DNA of 64,000 bases. Origin: an uncultured Bacteroidales bacterium (GTDB lineage Bacteria > Bacteroidota > Bacteroidia > Bacteroidales > F082). The notes below the pieces were generated by a model, which saw nothing but the letters and a program-made list of their open reading frames with translations, made no database searches and was not told the origin of the DNA. The DNA lies in NCBI GenBank assembly GCA_900318465.1, contig ONKQ01000012.1, forward strand, positions 1-64,000, given 5' to 3'. The translations under genes and the position numbers were made by a program. Below, piece by piece: positions 42,189-52,219 of the stretch (position 1 is its first letter; each line of letters begins with the position of its first letter).

Positions 42189-42196
42189 CAAAAGTA
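42189..42196 (-). promoter_or_regulatory. -7 box upstream of the HipA-like kinase
   Basis: TACTTTTG on the minus strand, 31 nt before the ATG at 42158. Confidence 0.5.
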
Positions 42197-42260
42197 CGGA
42201 AATTTTTCCATTGCTTACGATTGTTTGGAAATTTGTACCAACTTTGCGCCACTTCCGCTC

Positions 42261-44159
42261 TCATTCCGGCGTAACCAAGCGGACGGAATTGCCGTATGAC
42301 CGCCCTTCCGAATCGCCTAATCCAACATAATATTCCGTAACACCGAGGGCTGATGCACAATTCATGCCAATCCCTTGTGTGGAAGTCCAGTATATTCCCT
42401 CAGAATTAATCCGCCCATAATCCAAAAACTCAAAAGTAGAAGAATTAAAGTAATAGGTGTGGTAATATCCATCTGCATAAGAATAGCTGGAAAAGCGCGC
42501 ACCTGCTGCGGGAAGGAAGACAGCACCCATTGGCTCCAGAATGTCAATCCAATCCATGGCGGAAATGACATTTGCAAGAGGGCTGGCAAAGGGCATATTA
42601 GCGTCGCTCAACAGATAGTTCGAGGCATTCCAATCGTCGGGCAAAAGCACCAAACCGAAAATGCCAGCCACTGTCGCCTTGGCATAACGAATGCCAGATT
42701 CTGTTGTCCGTTCGTCAAGCAGATACCCACACTCCTCCAAAGTCAATGTGCGCCATTGCCTTGAGCCGCCATTGGAAATGTTCGCGTGTACGCCCCAATC
42801 GGAATGGGCATACTCACCCGTCAAATCATGGTTGCCGTATGGCCCATAGTAGGGGTTATAAATATCATTGGCCATATAGTTCCATGGCTTGTAATACTGG
42901 TTTCCATTGTTCCAGCCGCTCGTGCCCCATCCAAACAAATCGATCCATCCGTTGTAAGTATAGCCCACCAATTGGTTTTCGCATTTGACACCGTTTTCAT
43001 AAACCGTGCCTACAGTGCAAGGTTCATCGCCAACAACTTCACCGCCGACAAAATCCCATTGGCACTCGGCGAAACGCCACTGGTCAAAGTAAGGCCTGTA
43101 TTGCAGGTTGCCTTTCGAGAAACGCACTCGTTGCTCCTCGCCGATGGAAAACAGCCCTGGAAGCGCACCATCAGGATATGAAATATTGGGCGAATCGGGC
43201 ACAAACACCAAATCGTTACCGTAGACCACACCTGCCTCATTGATGGAGTAGGCCCTCACAAAATAGGTCACTCCGCGCTGAATGCCAGACAGATAGCAAA
43301 CAAACGGCCCTGTTCCCGACCCCGTTTTGACATGCAGGCCGTCGAGGGTAGGCCGAGGCTCCGTATCCCAGCAGAAACCACGTTCCGTCACGGCAAGGCC
43401 GCCGTCGCGCACCACAAAACCTTCACAGCGCGCCCTCGTCGAGACCACGTCAGACACCTCCACCGTCAGAACCTCCATCGGCTCGGTCAGCGGCATGAAC
43501 ATCTTTTTATGGCCATATACAACGCCATCGGGCACAATCGCATAAGCGCAATAATAGTACATGACATCGGGCATCAGGTTCTCCAACGTTACCCTAAACT
43601 CACCCACACCCGAGCCACAAGCAATATGGGTATCAGACATCGAAACCTCGCTTTCGGTGGAATAACACACACCACGCTCCGTCACCTCAATGCCAGCGTC
43701 GGCGGCCACACAGCCCCCAACCACAGCTGTGAACTGGGTAATGCCGGCAGCCTCAAATGTACTCACCATCACACCTGTGTGACTAAGGGTAGCGAAAGCA
43801 AACTCGTCGCTGTAGCCATAGCCATTCACATTACGAGCGAAAGCCTTGCAGTTGTAAGTCGTTGAAGGCAACAAGTTGTTCACTTCCACTGAGAAACGAC
43901 CTTCATTCGCACTACATAACACGGTGTCGAGCGATGCCCCTGCCAAACCGTAACAGAATCCGCATTGCGTAATCATAGCGCCACCGTCGTCAACCACTTC
44001 TGCCCACAAACGTGCTTTGTCGTGGCTTACCACTATCGAATCCTTAATGAGAGTCACTGTCGGACTCTTGACCTCTTCGGGCTTTTTGCAGCCCATAGCA
44101 ATCCAAACGACCGCAAAACACAAAACGGCGGCCATCAATTTTGTAATGTTCTTTTTCAT
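42261..44159 (-). CDS. Lipoprotein with Ig-like repeats and FISUMP-like C-terminal domain
   Basis: 632 residues from the ATG at 44159, which opens a lipoprotein signal ending AMGC (Cys 24). About three fibronectin/Ig-like repeats follow (markers GFCYG, ERGVCYST, ERGFCWDT, each leading to a TY.C.A/VRAYS strand). The C-terminal half (NLQYRP..WRFAECQWDF, SGIRYAKATVAG, GIYWTSTQ, SVRLVTPE) resembles the Fibrobacter paralogous/Lcl domain. It shares that end type with the secreted protein at 14534. A surface, perhaps carbohydrate-binding, role is inferred. Confidence 0.78.
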   Translation of the reverse strand: MKKNITKLMAAVLCFAVVWIAMGCKKPEEVKSPTVTLIKDSIVVSHDKARLWAEVVDDGGAMITQCGFCYGLAGASLDTVLCSANEGRFSVEVNNLLPSTTYNCKAFARNVNGYGYSDEFAFATLSHTGVMVSTFEAAGITQFTAVVGGCVAADAGIEVTERGVCYSTESEVSMSDTHIACGSGVGEFRVTLENLMPDVMYYYCAYAIVPDGVVYGHKKMFMPLTEPMEVLTVEVSDVVSTRARCEGFVVRDGGLAVTERGFCWDTEPRPTLDGLHVKTGSGTGPFVCYLSGIQRGVTYFVRAYSINEAGVVYGNDLVFVPDSPNISYPDGALPGLFSIGEEQRVRFSKGNLQYRPYFDQWRFAECQWDFVGGEVVGDEPCTVGTVYENGVKCENQLVGYTYNGWIDLFGWGTSGWNNGNQYYKPWNYMANDIYNPYYGPYGNHDLTGEYAHSDWGVHANISNGGSRQWRTLTLEECGYLLDERTTESGIRYAKATVAGIFGLVLLPDDWNASNYLLSDANMPFASPLANVISAMDWIDILEPMGAVFLPAAGARFSSYSYADGYYHTYYFNSSTFEFLDYGRINSEGIYWTSTQGIGMNCASALGVTEYYVGLGDSEGRSYGNSVRLVTPE

Positions 44160-44240
44160 GTCGCTATTTTTTTGCAGATGTTCATACTCATAATCCATTT
44201 TAACCCAATAAAATGATGTTTCAAGTCATCTTTTACCCCG

Positions 44241-44267
44241 CAAAGATAGTTTTTTTTTCAAATACAA
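44241..44267 (-). promoter_or_regulatory. Promoter of the FISUMP-like lipoprotein
   Basis: TATCTTTG (44241-44248, minus) with TTG at 44265-44267, 16-nt spacer. Divergent from the rel promoter. Confidence 0.55.
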
Positions 44268-44321
44268 AACACATTTTCCAAAAAAAATGTTTCCAACGGC
44301 CACAAAAACGAGGATAATCCC

Positions 44322-44329
44322 TAACTTTG
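44322..44329 (+). promoter_or_regulatory. -7 box of the rel gene
   Basis: TAACTTTG, 22 nt before the ATG at 44352; it supports that start over the upstream GTG. Confidence 0.6.
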
Positions 44330-44351
44330 CAGCGTAAAAGCTGTGATTATT

Positions 44352-46550
44352 ATGATTCCCGACACGTATTCCAAAGAAGAAAAAGAAGAGATAGAACGGC
44401 GACATCGCGAGTTGATTGACGCCTGGCACGGCCGCAAGGAGCCACAAGACCTTGAGATGGTCGACAAAGCGTTTTATTTCGCAGTCGAGGCGCACAAAGA
44501 CCAACGTCGCCGCTCGGGTGAGCCTTACATCTACCATCCCATCGCCGTGGCCCACATTGCCGCCCACGACATCGGATTAGGTCGCACCTCCATCATCTGC
44601 GCCTTGTTGCACGATGTGGTGGAAGACACGCAATACACCCTTGACGACATCCGCGAAATGTTCGGCGAGAAAGTTTCGAAGGTCGTCGACGGGCTGACCA
44701 AGTTCGAACTGATGGACAACGTGGAGAGTATGCAGGCCGAGAACTTCAAGAAAATCATCACTTCGCTGTCGTATGACGTGCGCGTGGTGCTCATCAAGCT
44801 CTCCGACCGCCTCCACAACATGCGCACCCTCGACTCGATGCCCAAGCACAAGCAGCTGAAAATCGCCTCTGAAACTTCCTATCTCTATGCGCCTTTGGCC
44901 TATCGGTTGGGACTTCATGCCATCCGCATCGAGCTGGAAGACTTGGCCTTAAAATACACTAACCCAACCATTTACCAAAACATCAAAAAGCGTGTGGATG
45001 AAGTGCGCGGACAACGTGTCAGCGAGTTGCGCAAGTTCATCCAGCCCGTGATGGACGAATTGGCAAAACTTGGCATAAAGACTCGGGCCGAAATCAAGGA
45101 ACGCTCGGTCAACTCGATATGGAAGCGCATGATGGAGAAAGAATTGTCGTTTGAGGAGCTTTACGCCTCGTTCATCGTCCGCTTCATCACCGATTGCCCC
45201 AAGGAACAAGAGCGCCTTGAATGTTGGAAAATCTACGCCGTCTTGACCAATTTCTACCGTCCGAACACCGCAAAGCTGAAAGACTGGATTTCGTTCCCGA
45301 AAACCAACGGATACGAGTCGCTTCATGCTATAGTCATGGGTCCTGCGGGCACCTGGGTTGAGGTTCAAATCCGCAGCGAGCGCATGGAGGAAATTGCCGA
45401 AAAAGGTTTTGCCGCCTATTGGAAACACAAGACCGACGACCAGACAGAAAGCGGTTTCGACGAATGGCTCAAGAAGGCCCAAGCACTCATCAGCAGCGAC
45501 AACGCCAACGCCATCGAGTTCGTCGACAACTTCAAGCTCGACCTTTTCTCCGACGAGATTTTCGTTTTCACACCCAAAGGCAAGATGATTACGTTGCCCA
45601 AAGGCTCAACCGTGCTCGACTTCGCCTACAACATCCACTCCGAAATTGGAGACCACAGCATTGCGGCCAACGTCAACAACCAACTGACCCAACTCAACCG
45701 CATCCTGCTCACCGGCGACCAAGTGGAAATCATCACCAGCGAAGCCCAGCATCCACAAGAGAAATGGTTTGAGTTTTTGGCTACGGCCACAGCCAAGTCG
45801 AGGCTCAAGAACGGCATCAAGGAATACCGCCGCTCCTTCCGCGAACAGGGAGAAGAGAAATTCGGCGAAATCATGCGCAAACTCGACTTAGACCCCTCCA
45901 AGGCCAACCGCCACACAGTGATGGAATCAGAGGGACTCACCAGCTCCATCGACTTCTACTATCAGGTGGCCACCGGCAAAATCGACGAGAGCATCATCCG
46001 CGAGGTGCTGAAGCCGCAAAGCAGTAACTCCAACTTTGTGCGTTACATCACTTTCGGCCTGTGGGGTAACTCCAACAGCAAAGGCAAGGAAAACACCTCC
46101 AGCATCACCACGTCGGGCGAGTTCGACTTCAACGTGTCGACTTGCTGCAACCCCATCCCCGGAGACGACGTCATTGCATTCAATTTCCCTGGCGAGCCGT
46201 TGCAAATCCACAGGAGCAACTGCCCGAAGGCCATCCAGCTTTCATCGCGTTACGGCAACAACATCGTTAAAGCCAAATGGCAGCCCAAGAGCGAAATTTC
46301 CTTCCTCTCAGAGTTGAAAATCACCGCATTAGATACGGCTGGCTTGCTCAACCGCATGACCAACCTGCTCTCCAACGAGATGAAACTCAACATGCATTCG
46401 CTCCACATGGAAGCCAAAGACGACCTTGTGGAAGCCACGCTTTCCATCTTTGTGCATAACACTCAGGAGCTTGACGACCTCATCAGCAAACTGAACCACA
46501 TGAAGGAGATCCAGAAAATCGTCAGGAAAAACAATTCAGGGTCGAATTAA
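44352..46550 (+). CDS. RelA/SpoT-type (p)ppGpp synthetase/hydrolase
   Basis: 732 residues. HD hydrolase (PYIYHPIAVAHI, LLHDVVEDT near 85-93), synthetase (SIWKRM, RFITDCP, SFPKTNGYESLH, EVQIRSERMEEIAEKGFAAYW), TGS domain and C-terminal zinc-finger/ACT part (TCCNPIPGDDVI; ITALDTAGLLNRM). The intact HD motif and synthetase signature indicate a bifunctional Rel enzyme setting the stringent response. It is followed by a Fur-family regulator with its own promoter. Confidence 0.94.
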   Translation: MIPDTYSKEEKEEIERRHRELIDAWHGRKEPQDLEMVDKAFYFAVEAHKDQRRRSGEPYIYHPIAVAHIAAHDIGLGRTSIICALLHDVVEDTQYTLDDIREMFGEKVSKVVDGLTKFELMDNVESMQAENFKKIITSLSYDVRVVLIKLSDRLHNMRTLDSMPKHKQLKIASETSYLYAPLAYRLGLHAIRIELEDLALKYTNPTIYQNIKKRVDEVRGQRVSELRKFIQPVMDELAKLGIKTRAEIKERSVNSIWKRMMEKELSFEELYASFIVRFITDCPKEQERLECWKIYAVLTNFYRPNTAKLKDWISFPKTNGYESLHAIVMGPAGTWVEVQIRSERMEEIAEKGFAAYWKHKTDDQTESGFDEWLKKAQALISSDNANAIEFVDNFKLDLFSDEIFVFTPKGKMITLPKGSTVLDFAYNIHSEIGDHSIAANVNNQLTQLNRILLTGDQVEIITSEAQHPQEKWFEFLATATAKSRLKNGIKEYRRSFREQGEEKFGEIMRKLDLDPSKANRHTVMESEGLTSSIDFYYQVATGKIDESIIREVLKPQSSNSNFVRYITFGLWGNSNSKGKENTSSITTSGEFDFNVSTCCNPIPGDDVIAFNFPGEPLQIHRSNCPKAIQLSSRYGNNIVKAKWQPKSEISFLSELKITALDTAGLLNRMTNLLSNEMKLNMHSLHMEAKDDLVEATLSIFVHNTQELDDLISKLNHMKEIQKIVRKNNSGSN

Positions 46551-46585
46551 TGCAGATTATTTAGAATTATTCTGAAAAATATTTC

Positions 46586-46593
46586 TACCTTTG
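46586..46593 (+). promoter_or_regulatory. -7 box of the Fur-family gene
   Basis: TACCTTTG, 23 nt before the ATG. Confidence 0.55.
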
Positions 46594-46616
46594 CGGCAAC
46601 ATCACGACCCGAAAAA

Positions 46617-47056
46617 ATGAAAGACTCGTTTGACAATACCTATCTGGCCGTCAAGAAGATATTCATCGACTACTTGATGCGTTGCAAGCTGCGCAAAACG
46701 CCAGAGCGTTTCGCCATCCTTAAAGAAATCTATTCCATCAACGGCCATTTCGACATCGACTCGTTGTATAACATAATGAAAGACAACAAGTACCGCGTCA
46801 GTCGTGCCACGCTTTACAACACCATCGACCTGCTGTTGGACTGTGGGTTGGTCATCAAGCACCAATTCGGGCACAACTGCGCGCAATACGAGAAATCCTA
46901 CAAATTCCGCCAACACGACCACTTCATCGATGTGGAGACGGAGCAGGTAATGGAGTTTTGCGACCCCCGCCTATGGGAGATACAACGCGCCATCGAAGAG
47001 CAATTGGGAGTGGAAATCACACATCATTCTTTGATATTTTATGGACGTAAGAAAAG

Positions 47057-47060
<4 letters not shown>
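46617..47060 (+). CDS. Fur-family transcriptional regulator
   Basis: 147 residues. Winged helix: RKTPERFAILKEIY, then the recognition helix SRATLYNTIDLLLDCGLV. The dimerisation part has RQHDHFIDVETEQVMEF, close to the metal-binding HHD-HF of Fur/PerR, but lacks the usual CxxC structural zinc pair. Which metal or signal it senses is not evident. It follows rel and precedes purA across a repeat-rich gap. Confidence 0.85.
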
Positions 47061-48568
<1,508 letters not shown>

Positions 48569-48597
48569 CGCAAGTTCTCTCTTTAAGAAATTTTTCG

Positions 48598-48605
48598 TAA
48601 CTTTG
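48598..48605 (+). promoter_or_regulatory. -7 box of the second MNT/HEPN pair
   Basis: TAACTTTG, 26 nt before the MNT start. Confidence 0.55.
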
Positions 48606-48631
48606 CCCCAAATTCAACAGGCAATTCGCTT

Positions 48632-48925
48632 ATGAGTACCGAGATGCAACAAATCATTGTCGACTATCTAAAGACTCAGCCCATCATTCGGGCATGGCTT
48701 TTCGGTTCGTTTGCCCGAGGTGAGGAAACGCCTTTGAGCGATGTGGATTTGCTTGTGCAGTATGATGAAAACGGCATCAGTCTGCTGAAACATTGCGCAA
48801 TGATTAACGACTTGGAAGCGTTGCTCGACCGACCTGTTGACCTTGTCCAAGATGGAATGCTGATGCCCTTCGCCGCCGAAAGTGCCAACCATGACAAAAA
48901 ACTGATTTATGAGAGAACCGCTTAA
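48632..48925 (+). CDS. MNT-type nucleotidyltransferase, probable antitoxin (MntA-like)
   Basis: 97 residues. GSFARG (about 25-30) then the metal-binding DVD at 38-40 of DVDLLVQYDE. Its end overlaps the HEPN gene by 17 bp. Family knowledge: in MntA-HepT pairs this enzyme AMPylates the HepT tyrosine of RX4HXY; the partner here has that motif. Confidence 0.87.
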   Translation: MSTEMQQIIVDYLKTQPIIRAWLFGSFARGEETPLSDVDLLVQYDENGISLLKHCAMINDLEALLDRPVDLVQDGMLMPFAAESANHDKKLIYERTA

Positions 48926-49409
48926 AGACCGAATACGCTTAGAACATATCCAAAATGCCATCAATAACATCAACCAATACATTGATGGCAAGTCAATTCA
49001 ACAGTTGACCGACGACTCAATGTTGTTTTATGCGGTCGTAAAAAACATAGAAATTATTGGAGAAGCCGCCTATCACCTCACCAAGGTTTTTTGCAAGGAA
49101 CATCCCGAAACTCCTTGGAAAGATGTCGTACTCATGCGAAATGTTCTCGTTCACGATTATTACAGGATTGACCATAAAGAAGTTTGGAAAGTCATTCAAG
49201 AAGATCTCCCACCCCTCCTCGACCAAGTGACCCACTACTTGGCCGAGACCAACTGGGATGAATGGGAGAAAAACGAGATTGCAATTTCCGAATCTGCCAC
49301 GCACAAAGCTCTCATACAAATGGCTACTCGCATGAAATCACGAGGCTATGACGTGAATGAGATATGCAAAATTACTGGCCTAAGCCGAGACGAAATCGAT
49401 TGGTTATAA
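48909..49409 (+). CDS. HepT-like HEPN ribonuclease (DUF86) with extra C-terminal tail
   Basis: 166 residues. RNVLVHDYY (about 77-85) contains the RX4HXY motif of HepT, with the helical core typical of DUF86. The domain normally ends near residue 115. A further 50 residues (MATRMKSRGYDVNEICKITG, then LSRDEIDWL) add a helix-turn-helix-like tail of the kind seen at the ends of transposase-related nuclease proteins. Toxicity is inferred from the family. Confidence 0.87.
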   Translation: MREPLKDRIRLEHIQNAINNINQYIDGKSIQQLTDDSMLFYAVVKNIEIIGEAAYHLTKVFCKEHPETPWKDVVLMRNVLVHDYYRIDHKEVWKVIQEDLPPLLDQVTHYLAETNWDEWEKNEIAISESATHKALIQMATRMKSRGYDVNEICKITGLSRDEIDWL

Positions 49410-49520
49410 GATAATTAACCACATACACCAGGCTTATTGGTGGCTCAATTCGATTTAGACAAAATCCGCATTTTTGACATAAAATCCACTATTTGCACGA
49501 GAAAGCGTTATGGATTTTGC

Positions 49521-49528
49521 TATTTTTG
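49521..49528 (+). promoter_or_regulatory. -7 box of the tat operon
   Basis: TATTTTTG, 28 nt before tatA. No terminator was recognised between the HEPN gene and tatA (49410-49556). Confidence 0.5.
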
Positions 49529-49556
49529 CAGCAAATTCACAACTAATCATTCTATT

Positions 49557-49748
49557 ATGCAATTACTTACCATTGGAACAACTGAAATCATCCTCATTGT
49601 GGCCTTGGTGCTGCTACTCTTTGGCGGGCGCAAAATCCCGGAATTGATGAAGGGCCTGGGCAAGGGCGTGAAAAGTTTCAAGGACGGAGTGAACGGCGTT
49701 GAAGAGCCTGAAATCAAGGAAGATAAGACAAAAGAGGCTAAGGGATGA
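49557..49748 (+). CDS. tatA: Twin-arginine translocase subunit TatA
   Basis: 63 residues from the ATG at 49557; the upstream extension is not coding-like. A single transmembrane helix ([16 protein letters not shown]) is followed by the amphipathic helix [20 protein letters not shown] and a charged tail. It overlaps tatC by 4 bp (ATGA). No separate tatB is seen, as is common in minimal Tat systems. Confidence 0.92.
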   Translation: MQLLTIGTTEIILIVALVLLLFGGRKIPELMKGLGKGVKSFKDGVNGVEEPEIKEDKTKEAKG

Positions 49749-50590
49749 GCGAGCGGGAGGTCAGCAGTTTCTGGGACCATTTGGATGTGCTTCGGAAAGT
49801 GCTGTTCCGCTGCCTGATTGCTTGGGCCGTCGGGGCTATGGCGGCTTTCTGCTTCAAGGCGTTGCTGTTCGACCTGCTGTTTGCCCCATCGCGAGACAAC
49901 TTCATCTCGTATCGGCTGATGGCTTGGCTTTGTGCCAAAACAGGTTGGCAGTCACTCTGTCCGGGCAGTTTTCAGGCATCGTTCATCAACACGGAGTTGG
50001 CGGCGCAGTTCATGACGCACATCAAAGTGGCGCTTTGGGCGGGACTTGTTGTGGTTTCGCCTTACCTCATCGTGCAACTTTACGGCTTCATCGCGCCCGC
50101 GCTTTACGACCAAGAGAAACGCCATGCCACACCTATAATAATATGGGGGACGCTGCTGTTCGTCCTCGGTGTGCTGATGAACTACCTCATCATTTTCCCG
50201 TTTTCGTTTCGTTTCCTCAACAACTACCAGGTGTACGAGGAAGTGAGGAACCAGATTTCGCTCTCGTCTTACATCTCCACCCTGCTGATGCTCAGCCTCT
50301 TGATGGGCATTTTGTTTGAGATTCCCATCGTCAACCACCTCTTGGCCAAGGCAGGATTGCTTCAGGCGGAAACGCTCAAGAAATACCGTCGGCACGCCAT
50401 GGTGGGCATTGCGATTGTGGCAGCCGTCATCACCCCAACTGGCGATGCCGTGACCTTGATGCTCGTCACTTTGCCGATTTATTTGCTTTATGAAGCGAGT
50501 ATTTTTATTGTCAATAGGACTGCGAGACGCGAGACTGTAAGACTACGAGACGGGCAAAGCCCCAAATACCCACGCCCCGAAGTCCAATAG
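49745..50590 (+). CDS. tatC: Twin-arginine translocase subunit TatC
   Basis: 281 residues with about six membrane spans. The [17 protein letters not shown]-terminus, the [17 protein letters not shown] segment and the late [11 protein letters not shown] are TatC signatures. It binds the twin-arginine signal. The last 23 or so residues ([20 protein letters not shown]) are encoded by an intergenic repeat and are atypical for the family. Confidence 0.92.
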   Translation: MSEREVSSFWDHLDVLRKVLFRCLIAWAVGAMAAFCFKALLFDLLFAPSRDNFISYRLMAWLCAKTGWQSLCPGSFQASFINTELAAQFMTHIKVALWAGLVVVSPYLIVQLYGFIAPALYDQEKRHATPIIIWGTLLFVLGVLMNYLIIFPFSFRFLNNYQVYEEVRNQISLSSYISTLLMLSLLMGILFEIPIVNHLLAKAGLLQAETLKKYRRHAMVGIAIVAAVITPTGDAVTLMLVTLPIYLLYEASIFIVNRTARRETVRLRDGQSPKYPRPEVQ

Positions 50591-50610
50591 TCCCGAAGTC
50601 CCATGGTCAA
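50518..50610. repeat. GAGAC/CGAAGTCC repeat block reaching into tatC
   Basis: GACTGCGAGACGCGAGACTG-like units and CCCGAAGTCCCATGG-like units. The first part is read as the tatC C-terminus; the same family occurs near 7320 and 31860. Confidence 0.7.
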
Positions 50611-50640
50611 AATCGAAAACTAACTCAAAATCAATATAAT

Positions 50641-52107
50641 ATGCTAAGAAAAATCAGAATCTTACTTCAAGTGGTCACAATGACTTTAGTGACCCTGCTC
50701 TTGCTCGGCATCGGTTTCCGAGTGCATCTCTGGGCCGGTTGGGTGGCCAAAATCCAGTTTTTGCCCGCCCTCATGGCCTTGAACTTCGGCGTGTTAGCTA
50801 TGGTCATCATTGCCGCGCTCCTTTTCGGAAGAATCTATTGCAGCGTGGTATGTCCCTTGGGCATCATGCAAGACTTCTTCTCATGGCTTGGCGGCAAGGC
50901 CAAGAAAAACCGTTTCAGTTATGCCAAGGAAAACAAGGTGTTGCGCTATGGTTTCCTCGGTGTGTTCATCCTCGCGATGATTCTCGGCTTTGCGCCTTTG
51001 ACGACCTTGTTTGCCCCTTACAGTGCTTACGGTCGCATCGTGAACAGCCTGTTCAAACCGCTGTATGACATGCTGAACAACTGGCTCGCCGGTCTCGATG
51101 CCGCCAACGACCGCTACAACTTCACCGAGGTGCAAATCTGGACTCGCAGCGTGACAACTTTCGTAGTGGCCATTCTCACCTTATTGATATTGGCCTTCCT
51201 CGCGTGGCGCAAAGGTCGCGTATATTGCAACTCGATTTGCCCTGTGGGTACGACTTTGAGTTTCTTCTCACGGTTCTCTTTGTTCCGCGTCCGCTTCGAC
51301 CAAGACAAGTGCAAGCATTGCGGCATGTGCGAAAAGAACTGCAAAGCGCAAGCCATTGATTTCAAGAATGGTACGGTAGACTATTCGCGTTGCGTGGTTT
51401 GCGGCGACTGTTTGGACAAGTGCAAGTTTGACGCTTTGCATTATACTTCCCAAAAGCCTGTTGCCGTGGCAAAGCCCGTTGATAAAGAACGCCGTGCTTT
51501 CCTCGTTGGTGCAGCAGTTGCTGGTACCTCGGCGGCTTTGGCCCAAACGCAAATGAAAGTGGACGGCGGCTTGGCGGTCATTGAGGACAAAGTTGCCCCG
51601 AAACGCCAAACGCCCATCACGCCTCCGGGGTCGGTGTCGGCGCGACACATGCAACGGCATTGCACGGCCTGCCAACTCTGTGTTTCCAGTTGCCCGAACA
51701 ATGTTTTGCGTCCCTCCACCGACTTTATGAAACTTATGCAGCCCGTCATGTCGTTTGAGCGCGGCTATTGCCGTCCTGAATGCACACGATGCAGCGAGGT
51801 TTGTCCCGCTGGTGCCATCAAGCCCATCACGAGAGAGGAAAAGACCACCATCCATGCCGGTCACGCCGTGTGGATTAAGGAAAACTGTGTAGTTTTGACC
51901 GACGGTGTGAGTTGCGGCAACTGCGCCCGCCATTGCCCCACGGGTGCCATCCAAATGGTTGATTACGAAGGTCCGAACGGCATGGTGAAAGTACCCGCTG
52001 TAGACGATAACAAGTGCATCGGTTGTGGAGCTTGCGAGTACCTCTGCCCTGCCCGACCGTTCAGCGCGATTTATGTGGAAGGTAACGAAATGCACCATAT
52101 CAGTTGA
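50641..52107 (+). CDS. Membrane polyferredoxin (NapH-like plus NapG-like) with internal Tat-type segment
   Basis: 488 residues. The N-terminal part has four hydrophobic segments and two cytoplasmic CxxxCP motifs (CSVVCPLG, CNSICPVG), as in NapH/CcoG-type quinol-linked proteins, followed by two [4Fe-4S] motifs (CKHCGMCEKNC, CVVCGDCLDKC). A mid-chain RRAFLVGAAVAGTSAALA near 281-298 looks like a Tat signal or anchor. After it come further ferredoxin motifs (CTACQLCVSSCP, CTRCSEVCP, CGNCARHCP, CIGCGACEYLCP), as in NapG. The chain therefore looks like a NapH-NapG fusion. An electron-transfer role from quinol to an exported partner is inferred. Confidence 0.85.
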   Translation: MLRKIRILLQVVTMTLVTLLLLGIGFRVHLWAGWVAKIQFLPALMALNFGVLAMVIIAALLFGRIYCSVVCPLGIMQDFFSWLGGKAKKNRFSYAKENKVLRYGFLGVFILAMILGFAPLTTLFAPYSAYGRIVNSLFKPLYDMLNNWLAGLDAANDRYNFTEVQIWTRSVTTFVVAILTLLILAFLAWRKGRVYCNSICPVGTTLSFFSRFSLFRVRFDQDKCKHCGMCEKNCKAQAIDFKNGTVDYSRCVVCGDCLDKCKFDALHYTSQKPVAVAKPVDKERRAFLVGAAVAGTSAALAQTQMKVDGGLAVIEDKVAPKRQTPITPPGSVSARHMQRHCTACQLCVSSCPNNVLRPSTDFMKLMQPVMSFERGYCRPECTRCSEVCPAGAIKPITREEKTTIHAGHAVWIKENCVVLTDGVSCGNCARHCPTGAIQMVDYEGPNGMVKVPAVDDNKCIGCGACEYLCPARPFSAIYVEGNEMHHIS

Positions 52108-52200
52108 TAGTTGATAGTTGAAAATTGACAGTTTAGGTTAGTCCCGTAGGGACGACAGAACAATAGGCAGGTGGTGTAAACCTCTGCATAAGAATAAAAA
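52108..52200. repeat. Intergenic repeat between polyferredoxin and aldo/keto reductase
   Basis: TTGATAGTTGATAGTTGAAAATTG units are followed by a GTCCC-GTA-GGGAC hairpin and a GGCAGGTGGTGTAAACC segment that resembles interspersed elements of this phylum (from memory). No gene. Confidence 0.55.
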
Positions 52201-52219
52201 TTTATCAATAAACAATACA

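Noticed and set aside
49410-49556. tRNA or small RNA in the gap before tatA
   Set aside because: No cloverleaf arms or CCA end could be found by eye; only a -7 box is seen.
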